A stretch of DNA of 64,000 nt from Maylandia zebra (lineage: Eukaryota > Chordata > Actinopteri > Cichliformes > Cichlidae), in contig NC_135172.1 in assembly GCF_041146795.1 (NCBI RefSeq), positions 44,169,123 to 44,233,122 on the forward strand, given 5' to 3'. Shown piece by piece: positions 32,870-44,675 of this stretch (its first letter is position 1; each line of letters begins with the position of its first letter). The position numbers and the translations under genes are program-made. The notes beneath the pieces were generated by a model that worked only from the letters and a program-made list of their open reading frames with translations, was not told the origin of the DNA and did no database searches.

Positions 32870-35800
32870 TCAGCTCCGAGTCTCTGCGTGCAGCCGCTTT
32901 ACCGGATGTTTTGTGCCTTCCATAGAAGAAGAAGTAGGTAAGTACCTCAGCCGGCCGCCCTCCACCTCCTCCGTCACCCGGAGGGAGGATGTCCGCGGCT
33001 CAGCTTCATCCAGCCACTTGGTGGCCACGAAGCTCACCAGCCTCAGAGGGAACTTGATGGACTTATTCAGCTGCTTCCTGCTGTTTCGGACGCTCACAAA
33101 GCAGAGGGTGTTGATGATCCCGTTGCTCATGGCGATGCACTCGATGACGTAGAAGGCCACCAGGGAGTTCTTGTCCGTGGAGATAAGGGTGGGGTAAAAG
33201 TCCCGCACCAGGGTGAAACCGTAATACGGCGCCCAGCACAGGATGTAGGCCACCAGGACCAGAATCAGCACCACCACGGTCCTCCTGCGCTTCTGCAGTC
33301 TCTTGCGGATCTGTACCGTCTGAAAACCTGGAACATTTTTAAACCACAGCTCTCTGGAGATGTGGGTGTAGCAGACGGCCATGACAGACACGGGGCCCAC
33401 GAACTCCAGAGCGAAGACGAGGAGGAAGTAAGAGCGGTAGTAAACCTGGTGGTCCACGGGCCAGATCTGAGCGCAGAAGGTCTTATCGGGGCAACCGTCC
33501 ACATGTGGGTACGTCGTCTCTGAGGCCATGTAGGCAGACGGGATGGAGATGAAGATGGGGACGAGCCAGATGGTCAGGATCACGCAGCACGCCGTCTGGT
33601 GCTTCATACGAGGCCTCAGCGGGTGCAGGATCGCCATGTACCTGCAGACACAGACGGGAAGCTGGCTCAGGTGGAGGAGGGCCGGCTTTTGCGCCCTTCA
33701 CACGGACTGCTTCTAAAACACGGAAACCTTTTGGTTTCTGAAGCTTTGATAATATAAATTTTTAGTTACCGTATTTTTCGGACCATAAAGCACATTAAGC
33801 GAAACAAAACAGATGAGTCAAACTACTCCACTCATTCTTCTTTCTTCCTCCACTTCTGTACCATCGATTCATTAATGCTGTATTCTATCACAGCGGCTCT
33901 GTTCCCATGTTGCTGCAGTATATTAATGACTAACCTCGTATTGTGGATGGATTATCTCAGCCGTTCTCCTGACTGAAGTTTGGTCCGTTTACAGCATCCT
34001 GCCATGCGACTGCATTTGTCTCTAACCACATTAAATCGGTTCGAGGTCAGTACGCACAACCAGGATTCATACATGAGGCGCTCCGCATTATTAGACGCAC
34101 TGTCGATTTTTGAGAAAATAAAGGATTTTAAGTGCACCTTATAATTTACCTTTGACCACCGGGGGAGAGAGCGTGCTGAAAGGCGTACCTTTGCTCATGT
34201 GTGCCACAGACATGTATGGTTTGTTGTTATTAATATCTCCTTCATACCTTAATGAATCACTATAAACGAATACAAACATCAGTGGGATGATGAAATCAAC
34301 ATAACAAACAGAATATAGTCAACGCTTCCTAAATCAGCTGAATCATAATCATCTGATTTTTTAATGTTGTGATTTTTAATGAATCACAGTCTAAAGGTCC
34401 GGCTGTGAGTATCAGTACATCATCAGTTACATAGCAGCGCTGCATTAATCTAACATTGGTCTTACTTTGACCCAGAAGGACTGGCAGCTGGACGATGAGC
34501 CTGTCTCAGTCCAAACTGCCGGGCCCTCTCAGGTCCTCTCAGGTCCTCTCAGGCCCTCTCGGGCCCTCTCAGACCAAACTGCCGGGTCCTCTCGGGCCCT
34601 CTCGGGCCCTCTCAGACCAAACTGCCGGGTCCTCTCGGGCCCTCTCAGGCCCTCTCAGACCAAACTGCCGGGTCCTCTCAGGTCCTCTCGGGCCCTCTCA
34701 GGCCCCCTCAGGCCCTCTCAGGGCCTCTTGGGCCCTCTCGGGCCCTCTCAGGCCCCCTCAGGCCCTCTCAGGCCTCCTCAGGCCCTCTCAGGTCCTCTCA
34801 GGTCCTCTCAGGCCCTCTCAGGTCCTCTCAGGCCCTCTCAGACCAAACTGCCGGGGCCCTCTCGGGCCCTCTCGGGCCCTCTCAGACCAAACTGCCGGGT
34901 CCTCTCAGGCCCTCTCGGGCCCTCTCAGGTCCTCTCAGGCCCTCTCAGACCAAACTGCCGGGTCCTCTCGGGCCCTCTCAGGTCCTCTCAGGCCCTATCA
35001 GGCCCTCTCGGGCCCTCTCAGACCAAACTGCCGGGTCCTCTCGGGCCCTCTCGGGTCCTCTCAGGCCCTCTCAGACCAAACTGCCGGGTCCTCTCGGGCC
35101 CTCTCAGGTCCTCTCAGGTCCTCTCAGGCCCTCTCAGACCAAACTGCCGGGTCCTCTCGGGCCCTCTCAGGTCTTCTCAGGTCCTCTCAGGCCCTCTCAG
35201 ACCAAACTGCCAGGGCCCTCTCGGGCCCTCTCGGGTCCTCTCGGGCCCTCTCAGGTCTTCTCAGGTCCTCTCAGGCCCTCTCAGACCAAACTGCCGGGGC
35301 CCTCTCGGGCCCTCTCAGGCCCTCTCAGGGCCTCTCAGGCCCCCTCAGGCCCTCTCAGGCCCTCTCAGGTCCTCTCAGGTCCTCTCAGGCCCTCTCAGGT
35401 CCTCTCAGGCCCTCTCAGACCAAACTGCCGGGGCCCTCTCAGACCAAACTGCCGGGTCCTCTCAGGTCCTCTCAGGCCCTCTCGGGCCCTCTCAGGTCCT
35501 CTCAGGCCCTCTCAGACCAAACTGCCGGGGCCCTCTCGGGCCCTCTCAGACCAAACTGCCGGGTCCTCTCGGGCCCTCTCAGGTCCTCTCAGGCCCTCTC
35601 GGGCCCTCTCAGACCAAACTGCCGGGTCCTCTCGGGCCCTCTCGGGTCCTCTCAGGCCCTCTCAGACCAAACTGCCGGGTCCTCTCGGGCCCTCTCGGGT
35701 CCTCTCGGGCCCTCTCAGACCAAACTGCCGGGTCCTCTCGGGCCCTCTCAGGCCCTCTCGGGCCCTCTCAGACCAAACTGCCGGGTCCTCTCGGGCCCTC

Positions 35801-38639
35801 TCAGGTCCTCTCAGGCCCTCTCGGGCCCTCTCAGACCAAACTGCCGGGTCCTCTCGGGCCCTCTCGGGTCCTCTCAGGCCCTCTCAGACCAAACTGCCGG
35901 GTCCTCTCGGGCCCTCTCGGGTCCTCTCGGGCCCTCTCAGACCAAACTGCCGGGTCCTCTCGGGCCCTCTCGGGTCCTCTCGGGCCCTCTCAGACCAAAC
36001 TGCCGGGTCCTCTCGGGCCCTCTCGGGTCCTCTCGGGCCCTCTCAGACCAAACTGCCGGGTCCTCTCGGGCCCTCTCAGGTCCTCTCAGGCCCTCTCGGG
36101 CCCTCTCAGACCAAACTGCCGGGTCCTCTCGGGCCCTCTCAGGTCCTCTCAGGCCCTCTCAGACCAAACTGCCGGGTCCTCTCGGGCCCTCTCAGGTCCT
36201 CTCAGGCCCTCTCGGGCCCTCTCAGACCAAACTGCCGGGTCCTCTCGGGCCCTCTCAGGTCTTCTCAGGTCCTCTCAGGCCCTCTCAGACCAAACTGCCG
36301 GGTCCTCTCGGGCCCTCTCAGGTCCTCTCAGGCCCTATCAGGGCCTCTGATTTGGCTTTTTATCCTGTTCCCTTTGGAGGTTTTGCTCTTTTACAAAGTA
36401 AGACTGTTTTTGTGGTGGTTACGTACTGACGGCACCGTCTGGACACGGGACGTTTCAACCTGTGACTGTGAGGACACGTCAGAGATCTTTCTGCTGTTTT
36501 TCAGTGCTGTCATCGTCTTGTCTGTTATGAAGGCGGAGCTCCTTTTCCGCCTCTAAAATCTGTGGACACATTTCTTTCCTGGTATTTCTGCCTGAATGGA
36601 TCGGATTGGTTGAATGGAGCTTTAGTTTTTCAGGATGTCCCCTCTCGGGGGTTCTGGTGTTTCTGTTGATGTAAGACTGTGTTTGCAGTTTCAGAGGAGC
36701 TGAGCTTTGATGTAAGCGAAGCAGCAGTCGTGTTCGTTGGATTTAATGGATTGTGTTGTTATCAGCTGCAGAAGTGTTTGTACCCTGAGTCGGTCTGACA
36801 CGCTGCCAGATGTTTGGATGTGTTCGCTCTCAGGATAACGAGGAAAGTGGAACCACTTTGTTGTCCCCAGATACACAGAAGCTCTCTGGAAACACTAACA
36901 GCCGTCAGCCAGGCGTGATGAAGGACGCGTGGAGGACCGCCGGAGCGCGAGCTGCCCGGTTTCACTCAGAAACACGGGAGCTGCTTTTGTTGAAGCAGAA
37001 TGTAAACCCCGTCTGTCAGCTGGTCCGCTCTGGAATGTGCTTGATGTGGAGCCACCGTCAGGACCCTGCACATCATCAGCGGCCTCGCTGCTGCCGCCAC
37101 ACGCTTCGACTCACACGCTTCGAGTGCTTATCTGGTTTCTTAGCGTGACTCAAACATCATTCATACTTTGGCTCAAGCACACCTGAGGTCACGTGACAGG
37201 AAGCATTAATGGAGAAAACCTCTGAAGATTGATCTGAGAGTACAAGGATCCCACCCCGGGGCGGGCTGATGGTCGTTTAAAAGAAGCAGCATTCCCACAG
37301 GGGTGTCAAAGTAAGGCCCAGGGCCCAGCATCGGACCGGCAAAACTCAAATATGGCCCAACTGGTCAGCTTAAGAAGATGTGGCAGTTTTTACAGATACT
37401 AATGAGTTCTCAGTAAATCAACAAAACCTTCATGTTTAATATTTAATGTGCAATGAGCTCCACTTAAGATCACAGTGGACTTCAGTAAACTTTACAGTAA
37501 CTGTGCAGTAATTGAATTTGCAGCACTGTTACTGTAAATAAATGACAGGATATGACTGCATTTATACTACTGTAACATTGTATTGATTCTATATTTTTCC
37601 TGTAAATTTCCTCAGTATTACTGTAATGTTTGCCAGTCATGTTTTACAGTGTAGCCTCTCCTCTGACGTCTGATTGGATGAAGCATGATGCTCATGTTGG
37701 AGGTTTTGATCCCGTCAGAAGGACTCCAGACGCTCTGATCTTCATCAGCGAGTGATGTCGTACTGACCTCGTCCATCTTTCAGGCACAAAGTGAATATTT
37801 AAGATTTAAATGGATCACCTGTAAGGACGTCCATCCTGGTAGGATCCTGATGGTTGTTTCAGAGGACCAAACCATGAACATCAGCAATAATTACCAATCA
37901 TTTCAAAGAGGAGTGGACTTTTCTGTTCCATACTTCTATTCTGTAATAAAACATCCTGGCCTTTACGGAGCCTCTCACTACCTTTTTAGCTCCTCCTACT
38001 CTCAGACCTCCCTCTGGGTAAGTCAGTTTTCCTCTGGTTGGGCAGCTTCTGGAAGCCCACTGAGGGGCAGCTCTAAGTGCTGACGCTGTGGCAGAGATTC
38101 AGCAATATTATAAACCGAACGGCCGTTACCCAGGATGTTCTCACACGGAACATTTACACGCCAAACCAACCGAAGCACAAACAGAGGCTCTGTGTTGTCT
38201 GCTTGTGTTCCCGGAGGTGAACTCACCTGTCCACGGCGATGGCCAGGAGAGCGTTTGTGGACACGTAGAGCGAGACGGTGCGCAGGTAGTTGGTGGAGGC
38301 ACAGAGCAGCAGGCCGTGCTCCCACGACAGCTGCTTCACCACGTAGTAGTCTAGCAGGAAGGGACAGCAGATCGCTGCCACCAGCACGTCCGACACGGCT
38401 AGGTTGGCGATGAGCAGGTTGGTCAGGTTTCTGAGCTGCTTGTAGCGGGCGAGGCTGGTGATGAAGAGGCAGTTCCCCACGCCACACACCAGCATGATGC
38501 CCACCAGCACCACGCCAATGACTATGGTGGCCACGAAGAAGGCCCGCCCCTGCGTGGTGTCCAGGATCTCGTCTGGGGAAATCCCGTAATCTGGGAAGAC
38601 ACCCACCAGCGCTGAGCTGCTGTTGGTCGAGGTGCACAT
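32870..38639 (-). CDS. prokr1: Prokineticin receptor (class A GPCR)
   Basis: Two coding exons, 38227-38639 and 32870-33641, encode 394 residues (human PROKR1 393). Exon 1 has a short N-terminus with an N-S-S glycosylation site, TM1 ([17 protein letters not shown]), TM2 ([15 protein letters not shown]) and TM3. Exon 2 has TM4-TM7. The intron cuts the DRY-type motif (AVDR/Y), as known for prokineticin receptors. Family marks include [69 protein letters not shown] and [10 protein letters not shown] in place of NPxxY. TM3 Cys and ECL2 Cys are present. The receptor binds prokineticins and signals mainly through Gq in gut motility, circadian and neuro-endocrine control. It is called prokr1 because it follows aplf as in human; prokr2 is the alternative. 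Its orientation relative to aplf differs from human. Confidence 0.92.
33768..34144. mobile_element. Palindromic MITE in the prokr1 intron
   Basis: It starts ACCGTATTTTTCGGACCATA and ends TTTTAAGTGCACCTTATAAT. These fit the two ends of a widespread vertebrate element whose terminal repeat reads TTTTTCGGACTATAAG-like as I recall. The right terminus is eroded. There is no coding capacity. Confidence 0.5.
34500..36350. repeat. Higher-order CT-rich minisatellite in the prokr1 intron
   Basis: About 1.85 kb is built of 10-bp units (GGCCCTCTCA, GGCCCTCTCG, GGTCCTCTCA/G). Every three to eight units are followed by a 13-bp spacer, GACCAAACTGCCG. I count about 29 spacers by eye. The higher-order period is commonly about 53 or 63 bp. 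Two + frames are open for more than 600 codons only because the unit has no stops; they are not genes. Confidence 0.97.
37296..37650 (+). repeat. Probable dispersed repeat in the prokr1 intron
   Basis: GGGGTGTCAAAGTAAGGCCC followed by AAATATGGCCCAACTGG resembles the start of an interspersed vertebrate repeat (GGGGTGTCAAACTC...GGCCC type). The rest is AT-rich without clear ends. Confidence 0.35.
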
Positions 38640-41245
38640 TTTGGATCAGGTCAGCATGCTCGCACTGCTACGCCTGCAGGGACGGGACAACAAGGCAAGG
38701 GTTAACCTTTGAAATTTGGGAGGGGCCAAAGTTCACGTTTGAACCGATCAAAAACACCTTTCTATGACTGGTCGCTGTCGTGAAGCTCACCTCTGTTCTC
38801 AGGTCAGAGAAGCGAGGACCCTAACTAGAGGTTGTCATGGTTGCAGTAATAAAAAGGTTGACGGTTAGCGGTTGGCAGTGACTAAAAGTGGACCCACCAA
38901 AAGATGCAGTTCCTCTAACGGCCAGTTGAGGCTAATGCTAGTCCTCACAGACTCACAAACACAGAGCTTCTCACCGCAGGGGGCGCTCTCGAGTTCATCC
39001 AGACTGAACGGGGCAAACATTTTTGTCTTCTGTATATTTTTTAATAGGAGGGTTTGAGTCAGTGGCTATAGTTCAGAGGTAACATATTAACGATCTTTTG
39101 GAAACCACCATCGCGGCGACGCCCTGTCCTACATCATTAACCGACCAATCAGCACGCACTAGCAGAACGCTGGGGTTTTGTGGACAGCGTGAGAAAATTT
39201 ACACAGACTAAAATAAAATGTTTTTGTCTAGGAACAGCGCCCCCTGCTGCACATGCAGCTGAATTATAGCAGGTTCCTGTACAGTGATATTAACAGGAAG
39301 TGGTTTGGGAGCATAAATGCATATAACAGAGCGCCCCCTTCAGGCCAGCCTGTGTTTCTAAAGCCATTACTGCCATGACCGCTGATGGCTTCTTTCCCTG
39401 CGTGTTTGCTGCAGATGGAGCGTGTCGTTGGCCGCTCGGGGTGAGGCTGGATGTTTGGTGTGCAGCAGTCGTCAGATTCGCCTGCAGGCTGGGGAATGTT
39501 GCATCTCAGCTCTGAAAACTCGACGCAGGAGCTTCTCACCAACCTGCCTCCTGATTGTTCTTTGTGCTGCAAGGAGCTGCTGCTCACATCATCGTTAACC
39601 CTTTAGCGCAGCACGCCGTGTCCTGTGGGGACGAGTCTTTCCTGCCGTTGTTGTTTTAAAATGTTTCACAGATTATTGATTCATATACTTTTAAACAGAC
39701 TCGGGAGCTTACATCGCTGAGAAACAGACAGTTTAAAAAGCTTTCATGCAATATGTCATTATAAAAACACAACATTAAACTGCACTGCTTTAACGTCTGC
39801 TTAATGTTTTAGTGCTCATAATAATTTCAGTATATATATATTTTTAAACAGATTTAATGTTTATTTTTAATAATAATAATAATATAATATTAATATAATA
39901 TAATAATATAATTATTATTATTAAAAATAATAACGAATAGACCCCTGTGGAACCATTTGCATGTCCCAAAACTTTAGTTATAAACGTATTCATGACTACG
40001 GTCGCTTGCCTGCTGTGATGGTTGGAGGTGGACGGTGGAGTCGAGCTGAAGATGTTCAGACGTTCGGTGAGCAGGATGGACCTGAGTCCATCAGAGGGAC
40101 AGCTCAGAGTCAGAGAGGTGGAGGTGGTCTGAGCATGTGCAGAGGGGGTGTGGATATACTGGACAAAGGATGAACAGACATGGGTTGTATTTTAGACTAA
40201 ATATACTTCATTCTAAGACCAGCTTGTGAGTCTAAGTCATTTAAGTGTTGATTTACGATGGTGAGCTGAGAAAAGGCAACACTGTTTAGAAAAAGACTAA
40301 AAGGTGACATTTTAACAAACTCGCTGGCTAAGTGCTGCTCCCTGCTGGTGACAATGTGAGTTGTATTTTCCAGATGGTAATTACAAAAAGTAGCTTTAAT
40401 GTTTAGGATCTGACTGGAGCATGATGATTATATGTTAACATAATGATAATACCGAGAAATAATAATACAAAATATTTAAAAAGAGAAAAATTTATACGGA
40501 AAATTTTGTCTTAAAAATAAAGTGAATATATCAGCTGACACATGATCAATTTTTTCATGTTTCACATTTTGTTCACAAAAAAACATAATTTTAATAAAGC
40601 TGTGATACAAATGCAGTGAAGAAGAAATAAAAATAACAAATAAGTTCAGATCAATTCCTTGTTTTCCTGTCACTACTTGGTGCAGCACGATCAGATATTT
40701 CTGAGCATCTTTTAGCGACTGCTGCCTGTATAGCTGAGACCTCTCTGCCTCCACAGCAGATTAAAAATGAAGCATTAACCTTCCTCTGAGACTTTTGGCC
40801 CCTGATTTCAACCCCTGAACCTCATGTTAAGAAATCAAAGCTCAGCAGCAGAGACAGAAACACAGAAACACACAGAGAGTCTCTGATCCTACAGATTAAA
40901 CACACTGACAGCGTGTAAAGCAGATTTTAAAGCATAAAAACAGAATCAGAATAAAGTTTCAGAGGGTAACCCCCCCCCCCATGTGACCCGAGGCTGGGTG
41001 TGAGTCCTGTTAACAATAAATCAGCTGATCTGAGAGAAATAAATAAAAGATGTGGAAGGATTTCATACAGACCTGAAAATGCTTCTCTTCCTCGCTCCGC
41101 TCTGCTGAATGAAAAGAAACGAGCGCGAGCAGCAGGCGCGCTCCCGACGAACAGCGACCGACCTCCACCCCCCCCCCCCTCCCCCCACCGCCTCTGACAG
41201 GGGAAGCCTGTTTGCTGCGTGTTATTACCCAGGATATGACCGGAG

Positions 41246-41286
<41 letters not shown>

Positions 41287-42878
41287 TTTCTAATGCAACA
41301 ATTACCTGTGAACCAAACATTAAATTATGTGAGAAAAATAAAATACTTACACATTTCCCACAAGTCCACCAACTACTGAGCTCTCAAGCTGTCACGTGAC
41401 TTTGGGACAGGCCTCCTGTTTGATCTTTTTATTCAAGATCTGTTCACATGTACTTAGCAAGTACATACACATGAAATGCAAACTATTTACATGGCAACGC
41501 ACAGCAGGACGTCCCGTACAACGAGCAGGTTCGTCCTTTATTCCACCTTAAATGTCCCGTATACTGACCTGCAGTGCCACGTCCTGACCAACAGATGGCA
41601 CTCTTACAAATAGCTTTCGTCCAGTCACAGCGACGCCTGTCACGCACAGCAGATGTGAGGTGTTACGTGACTCGTAGAAATAAGGCGCTGTTTGGTCTGC
41701 GCAGCGTAATAACCCGGCGAACTTTAGCTCCTGATCTATTTGCTGAGTTTTTGTTTCAAAGGAAACGCTCGCGTGATTTCTGTACTGCATTTTTCTTCAT
41801 TGCTTAAAACGAGGTATTAATAAGCTGAACACTAACCTTTTACAACAGTTTTATTATAACGTGAAGACGGTGCATATTTACACTCCGCCCAGCTGGCTGT
41901 GCATAGTGCTCGGGCACGTCAGACTGTGTGTGCTTGATAGCTAAAAAGTTGCAACCTACTCTGGGACGAACATTTTTACTTTGAGGGCATGAAGACAGTT
42001 CATGTGTCTGTGTGCAGGTGGACGGCCGTGTCCATGCTGTCCGCGACCATTGCTTTTGGGGTTTTCTGCAGATCAAAAGGAGGAAAAATGCGCCCACTCC
42101 GAGCCCGACCCCGGCGACTCCATTATCAGCAGCCTCTGAAAACAAGGCCGTGAGCCGACAGTCAGCTGTGAAAGCATCACGCAGCATTCATCCACTGCTC
42201 ATAAACCCTCAGACGTCTCTGGTTTCTCTGCTTTGATGTTTCTGCGATGAAGCTGACGAGACCTGCAGGACCTCCGAGAGCAGCCTGGCAGCATCAGGCG
42301 CTTCCATAAACACACTGACGCACAGAAACACATCCATCATCCGTTTCCAGGGATTTTGCCGCGATGACGAAAACCAGACTGACTCCAGATCTGCTCCGAG
42401 GTCCACAAACTGCTGCTGGCTTTGTTTCTCAGCATCACGTCAGGCTGTAATCGCTCATACAGAGGCCCCAGCTAAACACCTGCACCACCAGAGCTTTTCA
42501 CAGGAACCCGGACGACTGACTCCAGTGAATCCAAGATTTCAGTGTAAAACAAACACGCCCACCCACAGGAAACTCCCACCTGATGAGCTGCAGGGTCTCC
42601 GACTGACTGTTTCCTGTTTCATCCTCTGGTTTCCTGATATGATCTGCTGCTTTATCAACATCGATCATTAAAACTGAGTTTAACATGAGGCTCATCTGTG
42701 GCAGGACGATCTGTCGGTCCCGTCTGTGTCAGGCTGAGATTTCCTGTTTGGAGTTCATTTAACGGCACTTCTCCTCCTGTGAGTGCGGCCCACTTAGCTT
42801 CCTGCAGACCTGTGACTTTAGTTCACATAGTTCAGGTACTTCAGGGTCTTTCTCAGAGTGATGGCAAGGTGAACATGA
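38640..42878. other. Gene-poor region upstream of prokr1 with simple repeats
   Basis: No exon was recognised. Simple sequence includes an ATA/ATT-rich stretch at about 39828-39935, a C(10) run at 40971 and C-rich runs near 41168-41186. A (GT)n of about 18 units lies at 41250-41285. prokr1 5' UTR exons could lie here but were not identified. Confidence 0.45.
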
Positions 42879-43140
42879 GGTGGGGCCAGGTTTCACAATG
42901 AGCTCACCCGAAACTCTGGCTGATTGGGACCCACACCCAGTTTCACACCTCGGCTCATGTGATTAGAGGATCATCAGGGGGTCCTTTTGTCCCTCTGTGG
43001 GGGGAAACTCCCACTAGGTTTATATCTGGGACTCTCCACCATTTGACCTTAGAACTGAAGAAGCTTCTCGGATGAGAGGTGAAACGTCTTCAAGTAACTT
43101 AAAGAAGTCCAGACGCTTTTCTTTGCAAGCTCCTTTGACT
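42879..43140 (+). mobile_element. 3' part of a Penelope-like element
   Basis: GGTGGGGCCAGGTTTCACAA through CTCCTTTGACT is nearly identical to 63350-63606. It contains ACTGAAGAAGCTTCTCGGAT and GAAACGTCTTCAAG. It directly precedes the Rex1-like LINE. Confidence 0.65.
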
Positions 43141-43144
43141 GAAC

Positions 43145-44640
43145 AAGAGGTGGTGTCAACATCAGCTTTACCTGCCCATCTACACATCTTATGAAGACTC
43201 TAGAGCGGCTCTTCCTCGACCTCCTCCGACCACAGGTACAACATGCCCAGGACCCACTACAGTTTGCATACAAGGCGGGTGTCGGAGTGGAGGATGCCAT
43301 CCTGTACCTCCTACACAGAGCCCACTCACACCTGGATGGGGGAAAAGGCACGGTCAGGATCCTGTTTCTTGACTTTTCCAGTGCCTTTAATACCATCCGG
43401 CCCTGTATGCTTCAGGAAAAACTGAACAGGATGGAGGTGGACCCCTGCCTGGTGGCTTGGATCTCCGACTACCTCACCGACAGACCACAGTACGTCAGGC
43501 TGAAGGACATCACGTCTGACACAGTGGTCAGCAGCACAGGAGCACCACAGGGAACTGTGCTGTCCCCTCTTCTCTTCACCCTGTACACCTCTGACTTCTG
43601 CTACAACTCTGAATTATGCCACATTCAGAAGTTTGCAGATGACACGGCCATCATGGGGTGTATCTGGGATGATCAGGAAGAGGAGTACAGAAGTCTGGTG
43701 AGGAACTTTGTCGCATGGAGTCACACAAACCACCTGCAACTCAACACCTCAAAGACTAAGGAACTGGTTGTGGACTTCGGGAGGTCCAGAGAAGGTCCAC
43801 TGCCGGTTCAGATAGAGGGGGAGGAGGTGGAGGTGGTCAACAAGTACAAGTACCTCGGGCTGTGGGTGGACAATAAACTGGACTGGTCATGCAACACAGA
43901 GCACCTGTATAAAAAAGCCCAAAGCCGACTGTACTTCCTCAGGAGGCTGAGGTCTTTTAACATCTGCAGGAAGCTCCTGAGGATGTTTTACCAGTCGGTG
44001 GTTGCTGGAGTACTTTTCTATGCTGTGGTGTGCTGGGGGAGCAGCACAGCAAAGAAGGACTCATCCAGGCTGGAGAAACTGATCAGGAAGGCTAGCTCTG
44101 TGGTCGGCATGAAGCTGGACACTCTGGTGACAGTGGCATTGCTGGACATTATGAACAATGCTGGGCATCCTCTGCACACGGCCATTAACCACCAGAAGAG
44201 TCTGTTCAGTGACAGGTTGCTTCTCCCAAAGACAAGAACTAACAGACTTAAAAACTCCTTTGTCCCACACGCCATCAAACTGTTTAACTCCTCCCTGGAG
44301 GGGAGAGGGAGGGGAAACAGGAGGACAAAGGAGGGGGGAACAACTAAGCTGTAGTGCCTCTTCACCTCACTGTACAATACCTTTGTTAATAGTCAACGGT
44401 GCAATAGACCTCAATACTTGAAATGTGCAATTCACTTGTATTTTTATTTTTTATTCCTATTTATTCTATTTATCCCCTTCGTATATTTTATTTATATTGT
44501 CTCTGTATTTATATATATGTGTGTGTAATATTCTGTAACTCTGTAACTTCTGTCGGTGCTGTGCTTTTTTGGAAATCGAATTTCCCAGAGGAACCCACCC
44601 GAGGGATTAATAAAGTTCTATCTATCTATCTACACCCCAG
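43145..44640 (+). mobile_element. 5'-truncated Rex1-like LINE (CR1 superfamily)
   Basis: The unit holds the RT frame at 43191-44354 and a 3' UTR with AATAAAGTTCTATC. It ends in a TCTA repeat tail at about 44620-44636, the usual form for this family. The TTTTCCAGTGCCTTTAATAC stretch encoding FSSAFNT is close to the classical Rex1 RT site. The endonuclease is missing (5' truncation). Confidence 0.75.
43191..44354 (+). CDS. Rex1-like LINE reverse transcriptase, C-terminal 387 codons
   Basis: The open frame holds RT motif A (LFLDFSSAFNTI), motif B (GAPQGTVLSPLLF), motif C (FADDTAIMG) with the catalytic Asp pair, NTSKTKELVVDF, YKYLGLWVDNKLDW, and a C-terminal part ending LKNSFVPHAIKLFNSSL. It would copy element RNA at the target site. 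All core catalytic residues remain and there is no frameshift, so the copy is young. Without the endonuclease it cannot move by itself. It has no intron or host promoter and is not a host gene. Confidence 0.85.
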   Translation: MKTLERLFLDLLRPQVQHAQDPLQFAYKAGVGVEDAILYLLHRAHSHLDGGKGTVRILFLDFSSAFNTIRPCMLQEKLNRMEVDPCLVAWISDYLTDRPQYVRLKDITSDTVVSSTGAPQGTVLSPLLFTLYTSDFCYNSELCHIQKFADDTAIMGCIWDDQEEEYRSLVRNFVAWSHTNHLQLNTSKTKELVVDFGRSREGPLPVQIEGEEVEVVNKYKYLGLWVDNKLDWSCNTEHLYKKAQSRLYFLRRLRSFNICRKLLRMFYQSVVAGVLFYAVVCWGSSTAKKDSSRLEKLIRKASSVVGMKLDTLVTVALLDIMNNAGHPLHTAINHQKSLFSDRLLLPKTRTNRLKNSFVPHAIKLFNSSLEGRGRGNRRTKEGGTTKL

Positions 44641-44675
44641 CCTTCACCTGTGGCAGCGGCTCAAGCGTCTGATGT

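Noticed and set aside
34500-36350. Regular spacers in the minisatellite as a CRISPR-like array
   Set aside because: The 13-bp spacer is constant and the 10-bp units vary little. This is the reverse of CRISPR, and the genome is vertebrate.
34467-36429. Two + strand open frames of 627 and 644 codons rich in Ser, Gly, Pro and Leu
   Set aside because: They are read-through of the 10-bp minisatellite, opposite to prokr1. The same repeat is read in shifting frames, which a real repeat protein would not tolerate.
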